Source: Streptomyces phaeolivaceus | GTDB lineage: Bacteria > Actinomycetota > Actinomycetes > Streptomycetales > Streptomycetaceae | DNA length: 64,000 nt | Assembly (NCBI RefSeq): GCF_009184865.1 | Contig: NZ_CP045096.1 | Location: forward strand, 7,750,001 to 7,814,000 | Direction of reading: 5' to 3' | Shown: piece after piece, positions 59,514-64,000 of the stretch | Layout of the letters: every line of letters begins with the position of its first letter | Numbering within the stretch: the stretch's first letter is position 1 | Made by a program: the position numbers and the translations under genes | Notes under the pieces: model-generated | What the model was told of the DNA's origin: nothing | The model's database searches: none | Seen by the model: the letters and a program-made list of their open reading frames with translations, nothing else

Positions 59514-60071
59514 CTACGCGGCGCGCAGGTACTCCGCCGCCCACGCCTCGATCGTGTCCGCCGCCCGGTCGAAGGCCTCCGTACGCGCCAGGAAGTCGGC
59601 GTTGTGCGTGGTCATCAACGGCGTCACATACTCCTGCACCTGGTCCCTGCGGACGAGGAGCAGCGCCTGCCCCTGCACGGACCGCGGCAGCCCGAGCCAC
59701 CGCACCGGCTGCTGCACGGTACGCACCGACACACTCGGCTCCCAGGAAGCCGTACGCGTACGGAAGAAGCCCACCTGGCGCACGCCCCGCGCGCTCACCC
59801 AGATGCCGACCCGCAGCAGCCGCAGCGCGCAGCCGATGACCAGCAGCGCACCGCCGAAGCAGATCGCGCCCGCCTGCGGAGTCTCGGCCATCGCGATGAT
59901 GACCGCCGCGACCAGCACGTACGAGGCCAGCAGCAGCAGGAGCGCGGCGGCGCCGACCCGCCAGGGGCCGGGCCGGTAGGGGCGCCGCCAGCGGTCACGG
60001 TCGTCGAAGGGCAGCGCTTCGTCCACCGCCTGGTCGAAGGCGCGGTCGGCGGTCAGGAAGGGCAGGGGCAC
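59514..60071 (-). CDS. Membrane protein with PH-like domain
   Basis: 185 residues from GTG with GAGGA upstream. Two membrane helices (VGAAALLLLLASYVLVAAVII and ICFGGALLVIGCALRLL) are followed by a soluble part of the YcxB/bPH type (WVSARGVRQVGFFRTRT, EPSVSVRTVQQP, LLLVRRDQVQEYV) and a C-terminal helix. Function unknown. It is divergent from thyX. Confidence 0.8.
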   Translation of the reverse strand: MPLPFLTADRAFDQAVDEALPFDDRDRWRRPYRPGPWRVGAAALLLLLASYVLVAAVIIAMAETPQAGAICFGGALLVIGCALRLLRVGIWVSARGVRQVGFFRTRTASWEPSVSVRTVQQPVRWLGLPRSVQGQALLLVRRDQVQEYVTPLMTTHNADFLARTEAFDRAADTIEAWAAEYLRAA

Positions 60072-60261
60072 GGCTGATCCTCACTCAATCCACGCACAGG
60101 TATCGCCGGGTGAGGCTACCTAGCCGGACCCCCGCCCACCACTCCCGGGGGTCCAACAGGGGCACAAGGGGGTGCAACTCGGGCCATCCGGGCCCCTTGT
60201 CGGTGCCGGGCCGTAGAGTGGGCGCCGCCCGAGAGCAGCAATGGGAAGGACCCTCCGAGCC

Positions 60262-61911
60262 GTGACCGACACCCCCGCCGACGATCTCAAGCCCAGCTTC
60301 CGCAGCGATGTCTCCGTCGAGTTGGTGAAGCACAGTGCCGCCGACTCGGATGTGCTGTGGGCCGCCCGCGTCTCCACCGCCGGCGAACAGTCCCTGGAGG
60401 AGCTGCAGAAGGATCCCGAGCGGTCCAAGGGCCTCATCAACTACCTCATGCGGGACCGGCACGGCAGCCCCTTCGAGCACAACTCGATGACCTTCTTCAT
60501 CAGCGCCCCGATCTTCGTCTTCCGCGAGTTCATGCGCCACCGGGTGGGCTGGTGCGTCGCGGGTGACACCGAGATCACGTTGGAGAGCGAGGCCGGCCGG
60601 CTCCGTCGGCGCACCATCGCCGAGCTGTACGAGCTCTGGCACCTCGGCGTCGAGGACCGGCTTCCGCATTCCGCCGGTGGAGTGACTTGGCACAGCAGGG
60701 CCGGCAAGTGGACGGCCCAGGTCCGGCACGGCGAGAAGAACCAGTACCTCGGCCTGTACGAGAACCGCGAGGCGGCCGAGTCGGCCGTGGCGGAATACCG
60801 GGAGCTCCACCCCGGCACCCGCCTCCACAAGCTCGAATCGGTCCGCCGCAACCACGTGCGCTGCTACGACGAGGAGACACTGCTGGCCCGGCGGGCCAGG
60901 ATCGTCGACGTCATCGAGTCCGGGGTGAAGCAGCTCATCAGGATCACCACGGAGTCCGGGAAGACGCTCCGCTCCACGGTCGACCACGCGGTGCTCACCC
61001 CCGAGGGCTGGTGCAAGGCCGGGGAACTGGTCGTCGGTGACGCGGTCCTGGCGGAGGGGACCACCCCTCGTCCGTCGGAGGCCCAGGTGCCGCCGAGTCT
61101 GCGGCGCGGCATCGGTGTGTGGACCTCCATGCAGCGCGAGCGACTGATCAAGGAGACCGACAGCTGCCACCTCTGCGGCCGGGACTTCCCCCGCGCGGAA
61201 CTCGCCCTGGACCATGTGGTCCCGGTGGCCGGTGACCTGACCCAGGCCCTCGACGAGCGGAACCTCGCGCCCGCCTGTGAGCCCTGCCACGCGGTCAAGA
61301 GCGCCGGTGAGCAGGCCCAGGCCCAGCGCGGAGGCGAGATCGCCAAGGCCGTCGCGGACCGGATCGTCTCCATCGAGCAGGACGGCGAGGAGATGACGTA
61401 CGACCTCTCCGTCGAAGGCCCTTGGCACAACTTCCTCGCCAACGGGATCGTCGTGCACAACTCGTACAACGAGGAGTCGGGCCGCTATCGGGAACTGCTG
61501 CCCCACTTCTACGTCCCCGACGAGTCCCGCAAGCTCGTCCAGGAGGGCCGCCCCGGCAAGTACGTCTTCGTGGAGGGCACGCAGGCCCAGCAGGAGCTGG
61601 TCGGGCGGGTCATGGAGGACTCGTACGCGCACGCGTACGAGGCGTACCAGGAGATGCTCGCCGCCGGTGTCGCCCGTGAGGTCGCCCGCGCGGTCCTCCC
61701 GGTCGGACTCTTCTCCTCGATGTACGCCACCTGCAACGCCCGCTCGCTGATGCACTTCCTCGGTCTGCGCACCCAGCACGAGCTTGCCAAGGTCCCGTCC
61801 TTCCCGCAGCGGGAGATCGAGATGGTGGGCGAACGGATGGAGACGGAGTGGGCGAAGCTGATGCCGCTCACGCATGCCGCGTTCAACGCGAACGGCCGGG
61901 TCGCGCCCTAG
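60262..61911 (+). CDS. thyX: Flavin-dependent thymidylate synthase containing an intein
   Basis: 549 residues from GTG 60262, with GGAAGGA 11 bases before; an ATG at 60241 lies ahead of that site. Removing the 303-residue intein (residues 98-400) leaves a 246-residue ThyX: FISAPIFVFREFMRHRVGW joined to SYNEESGRYRELLPHFYVP, and ending in CNARSLMHFLGLRTQHELA. ThyX makes dTMP from dUMP using FAD, NADPH and methylene-tetrahydrofolate. The insertion splits the RHR...S...RY signature at the flavin and nucleotide site, so the enzyme should be inactive until spliced. It is followed by dapA. Confidence 0.95.
   Translation: MTDTPADDLKPSFRSDVSVELVKHSAADSDVLWAARVSTAGEQSLEELQKDPERSKGLINYLMRDRHGSPFEHNSMTFFISAPIFVFREFMRHRVGWCVAGDTEITLESEAGRLRRRTIAELYELWHLGVEDRLPHSAGGVTWHSRAGKWTAQVRHGEKNQYLGLYENREAAESAVAEYRELHPGTRLHKLESVRRNHVRCYDEETLLARRARIVDVIESGVKQLIRITTESGKTLRSTVDHAVLTPEGWCKAGELVVGDAVLAEGTTPRPSEAQVPPSLRRGIGVWTSMQRERLIKETDSCHLCGRDFPRAELALDHVVPVAGDLTQALDERNLAPACEPCHAVKSAGEQAQAQRGGEIAKAVADRIVSIEQDGEEMTYDLSVEGPWHNFLANGIVVHNSYNEESGRYRELLPHFYVPDESRKLVQEGRPGKYVFVEGTQAQQELVGRVMEDSYAHAYEAYQEMLAAGVAREVARAVLPVGLFSSMYATCNARSLMHFLGLRTQHELAKVPSFPQREIEMVGERMETEWAKLMPLTHAAFNANGRVAP
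60553..61461 (+). other. Intein in ThyX with AP2-like and HNH endonuclease domains
   Basis: The 303-residue segment begins CVAGDTEITLES (block A, Cys1) and ends FLANGIVVHN (block G, His-Asn), with Ser as the +1 extein residue. Block B is GKTLRSTVDHAVLT, with its Thr and His. Between A and B sits an AP2-type DNA-binding segment (nt about 60685-60815: WHSRAGKWTAQV, NQYLGLYENREAAESAV). After B lies an HNH nuclease (nt about 61165-61302: CHLCGRDF, LALDHVVPV, NLAPACEPCHAVK). All residues needed for splicing are present, so it should be active in splicing and possibly in homing. Confidence 0.93.
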
Positions 61912-62011
61912 CCGACCGCTGACTTTCGGCCAGGCACAGATGTACGGGTCAGCCGAGCGAAGTGTCCGTATTGCGGCATTTCGCGAAGTTCATCTAGCCT
62001 GATCAAACGGA

Positions 62012-62049
62012 CCCGGCACTGCTTGAACCCCCGAGCAGGCAGTGCCGGG
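62012..62049 (+). terminator. Hairpin after thyX
   Basis: CCCGGCACTGC and GCAGTGCCGGG form an 11-base perfect stem around a 16-base loop, 100 bases after thyX and 73 bases before dapA. It may end the thyX transcript or be part of the dapA leader. Confidence 0.65.
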
Positions 62050-62122
62050 CTCCGCATTTGTCCTGACTTTTACCGCCCCCCGAGGGCAGACCGCGCCCTG
62101 AGCAGCGAGTAGCGTGTTACCC

Positions 62123-63022
62123 ATGGCTCCGACCTCGACTCCGCAGACCCCCTTCGGGCGGGTCCTCACCGCCATGGTCACGCCCTTCACGGCGGACGGC
62201 GCACTCGACCTCGACGGCGCGCAGCGGCTCGCCACCCATCTGGTGGACGCAGGCAACGACGGCCTGGTCATCAACGGCACCACCGGCGAGTCCCCCACCA
62301 CCGGTGACGCGGAGAAATCGGACCTGGTACGAGCCGTCCTCGAAGCCGTCGGCGACCGCGCGCACATCATCGCCGGCGTCGGCACGAACGACACCCACCA
62401 CAGCAAGGAGCTGGCCCGCGCCGCCGAGAAGGTCGGCGCCCACGGTCTCCTCGTCGTCACGCCGTACTACAACAAGCCCCCGCAGGAGGGCCTGTACCGC
62501 CACTTCAAGGCGATCGCCGACGCCGCCGACCTGCCGGTGATGCTCTACGACATCCCCGGCCGCAGCGGTGTCCCGATCGACACCGAGACGATCGTCCGGC
62601 TCGCCGAGCACCCGCGCATCGTCGCCAACAAGGACGCCAAGGGCGACCTCGGCCGCGCCAGCTGGGCCATCGCCCGCTCCGGCCTCGCCTGGTACTCCGG
62701 CGACGACATGCTGAACCTCCCGCTGCTCTCCGTGGGCGCGGTCGGCTTCGTCTCGGTCGTCGGCCATGTCGTCACCCCCGAGCTGCGCGCCCTCGTCGAC
62801 GCGTACGTCTCCGGTGACGTCCAGAAGGCCACCGAGATCCACCAGAAGCTGCTGCCGGTCTTCACCGGTATGTTCCGCACCCAGGGCGTGATGACCACCA
62901 AGGCGGCGCTCGCCCTCCAGGGCCTGCCCGCCGGACCGTTGCGCGCCCCCATGGTGGAGCTTTCGCCCGAGGAGACGGCCCAGCTCAAGATCGATCTTGG
63001 TGCGGGCGGGGTACAGCTCTAG
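62123..63022 (+). CDS. dapA: 4-hydroxy-tetrahydrodipicolinate synthase
   Basis: 299 residues from ATG 62123 (a GTG three codons earlier is possible). It condenses pyruvate with aspartate semialdehyde, the first step of the diaminopimelate pathway. The TIM barrel carries VINGTTGESPT, the catalytic Tyr in MLYDIPGRSG and the Schiff-base Lys in IVANKDAKGD. The ribosome site is weak. Confidence 0.97.
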   Translation: MAPTSTPQTPFGRVLTAMVTPFTADGALDLDGAQRLATHLVDAGNDGLVINGTTGESPTTGDAEKSDLVRAVLEAVGDRAHIIAGVGTNDTHHSKELARAAEKVGAHGLLVVTPYYNKPPQEGLYRHFKAIADAADLPVMLYDIPGRSGVPIDTETIVRLAEHPRIVANKDAKGDLGRASWAIARSGLAWYSGDDMLNLPLLSVGAVGFVSVVGHVVTPELRALVDAYVSGDVQKATEIHQKLLPVFTGMFRTQGVMTTKAALALQGLPAGPLRAPMVELSPEETAQLKIDLGAGGVQL

Positions 63023-63134
63023 CACCGGACTTCGTACGACGCGACAACCCGATGTCACACCCCGAGACTTCACAACTGAATAGGCAGGACGAAAGCGCCT
63101 GCGTCCACATCCACAACTGCTTTTGCACGAACGT

Positions 63135-63171
63135 CATGCGCGCCACGTGCCACGGGTACGTGGCGCGCATG
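63135..63171 (+). promoter_or_regulatory. Perfect hairpin directly before the RNase J ribosome site
   Basis: CATGCGCGCCACGT and ACGTGGCGCGCATG form a 14-base stem around a nine-base loop. It ends three bases before GAGGAGA, the ribosome site of the RNase J gene. Confidence 0.7.
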
Positions 63172-63185
63172 GTGAGGAGAGTCTT

Positions 63186-64000
63186 TTGAGTCATCCGCAT
63201 CCTGAACTCGGCCCGCCGCCGCCGCTTCCCCAAGGTGGCCTGCGGGTCACCCCACTGGGCGGCCTCGGCGAGATCGGCCGGAACATGACCGTCTTCGAAT
63301 ACGGCGGCCGGCTGCTGATCGTCGACTGCGGGGTGCTCTTCCCCGAGGAGGAGCAGCCCGGAATCGACCTGATCCTGCCGGACTTCTCGTCCGTCAGGGA
63401 CCGCCTCGACGACATCGAGGGCATCGTCCTCACGCACGGCCACGAGGACCACATCGGCGCGGTCCCGTATCTGCTGCGCGAGAAGCCCGACATCCCGCTG
63501 ATCGGCTCCAAGCTGACCCTCGCGCTCATCGAGGCCAAGCTCCAGGAGCACCGCATCCGCCCGTACACCCTTGAGGTGGCCGAGGGGAACCGCGAACGCA
63601 TCGGCCCCTTCGACTGCGAGTTCGTCGCGGTCAACCACTCCATCCCGGACGCCCTCGCCGTGGCCATCCGCACCCCCGCGGGCATGGTGGTCCACACGGG
63701 TGACTTCAAGATGGACCAGCTTCCGCTGGACAACCGCCTCACAGATCTACACGCGTTCGCACGGCTGAGCGAGGAGGGCATCGACCTCCTTCTCTCCGAC
63801 TCCACGAACGCCGAGGTCCCCGGATTCGTTCCGCCGGAGCGGGACATCTCCAACGTCCTGCGGCAGGTCTTCGCGGGCGCCCGCAAGCGGATCATCGTGG
63901 CCAGCTTCGCCAGCCACATCCACCGCATCCAGCAGATCCTCGACGCGGCGCACGAGTACGGCCGCCGGGTCGCCTTCGTGGGCCGCTCGATGGTCCGGAA
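63186..64000 (+). CDS. rnj: Ribonuclease J, 3' end beyond the window
   Basis: At least 271 residues from TTG 63186, with GAGGAGA five bases upstream. The metallo-beta-lactamase core is clear: GGLGEIGRNM, the zinc motif THGHEDHIG, VNHSIPD and HTGDFKMD. The beta-CASP region starts near the end (IIVASFASHIHRIQQI). RNase J is a 5'-3' exonuclease and endonuclease of mRNA decay and rRNA maturation. The usual order dapA-rnj is kept. The TTG start is unusual for an essential-type gene and may limit expression. Confidence 0.95.
   Translation, partial: MSHPHPELGPPPPLPQGGLRVTPLGGLGEIGRNMTVFEYGGRLLIVDCGVLFPEEEQPGIDLILPDFSSVRDRLDDIEGIVLTHGHEDHIGAVPYLLREKPDIPLIGSKLTLALIEAKLQEHRIRPYTLEVAEGNRERIGPFDCEFVAVNHSIPDALAVAIRTPAGMVVHTGDFKMDQLPLDNRLTDLHAFARLSEEGIDLLLSDSTNAEVPGFVPPERDISNVLRQVFAGARKRIIVASFASHIHRIQQILDAAHEYGRRVAFVGRSMVR

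Overview
The window is a 64 kb piece of a high-GC actinobacterial chromosome, almost certainly Streptomyces. The evidence is the very high GC, the frequent GTG starts, and a conserved core gene order: dxr-rseP-ispG ... proS ... rimP-nusA-ylxR-infB-ylxP-rbfA-truB ... ribF ... rpsO-pnp-M16 protease-dapB-thyX-dapA-rnj. No tRNA, rRNA, CRISPR or prophage was seen. About 24 kb of carbohydrate-use genes with visible gene decay sits on the left. About 39 kb of core housekeeping genes sits on the right.

Left part (1-25 kb). This is a plant-polysaccharide region, probably centred on xyloglucan. A 5'-truncated GH74 endo-xyloglucanase overlaps a GH42 beta-galactosidase, and a secreted GH12 endoglucanase follows. 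Further on lie a GH31 alpha-xylosidase, a LacI regulator with two AAGCGCTT-type operators, and a second secreted GH12 enzyme. Together these could cut the backbone and strip galactose and xylose from the oligosaccharides. A second unit lies between the two halves: a GH36 alpha-galactosidase full of low-complexity insertions, divergent from a LacI gene with twin perfect palindromes and an apparently leaderless promoter. It continues with a sugar ABC transporter that a deletion has broken, and a secreted clan GH-A glycosidase with carbohydrate-binding modules. An IS701-type element has landed exactly at the stop codon of that last gene. After it come a sulfotransferase, an AI-2E family membrane protein, and a patch of fused remnants of three other genes. 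The region looks old and shuffled.

Middle part (23-44 kb). It holds an acyl-CoA dehydrogenase, a small secreted lamin-tail protein, the isoprenoid genes dxr and ispG around the site-2 protease gene rseP, two GNAT acetyltransferases and proS. A small redox unit follows (Ser-rich secreted protein, ferric-reductase-like membrane domain joined in frame to a ferredoxin). Then come an APH-family protein lacking its kinase catalytic residues, a lipoprotein/DUF4439 pair, and the nusA-infB translation operon.

Right part (44-64 kb). Between truB and ribF sits a 1375-residue protein that joins a trypsin-like domain lacking its catalytic serine to a STAND-like NTPase with an Arg in the Walker A Lys position. 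ribF is followed convergently by an EspI-like proline-rich MinD ATPase, but no ESX secretion genes are next to it. Then come rpsO-pnp, an M16 protease, dapB, two small membrane proteins, and thyX interrupted by a 303-residue intein carrying AP2-like and HNH parts. dapA and the start of the RNase J gene end the window. Candidates for something new are the intein, the pseudoprotease-NTPase, the pseudokinase, hairpins that bury or abut the ribosome binding sites of two genes, and the IS element that takes its stop codon from its target site.
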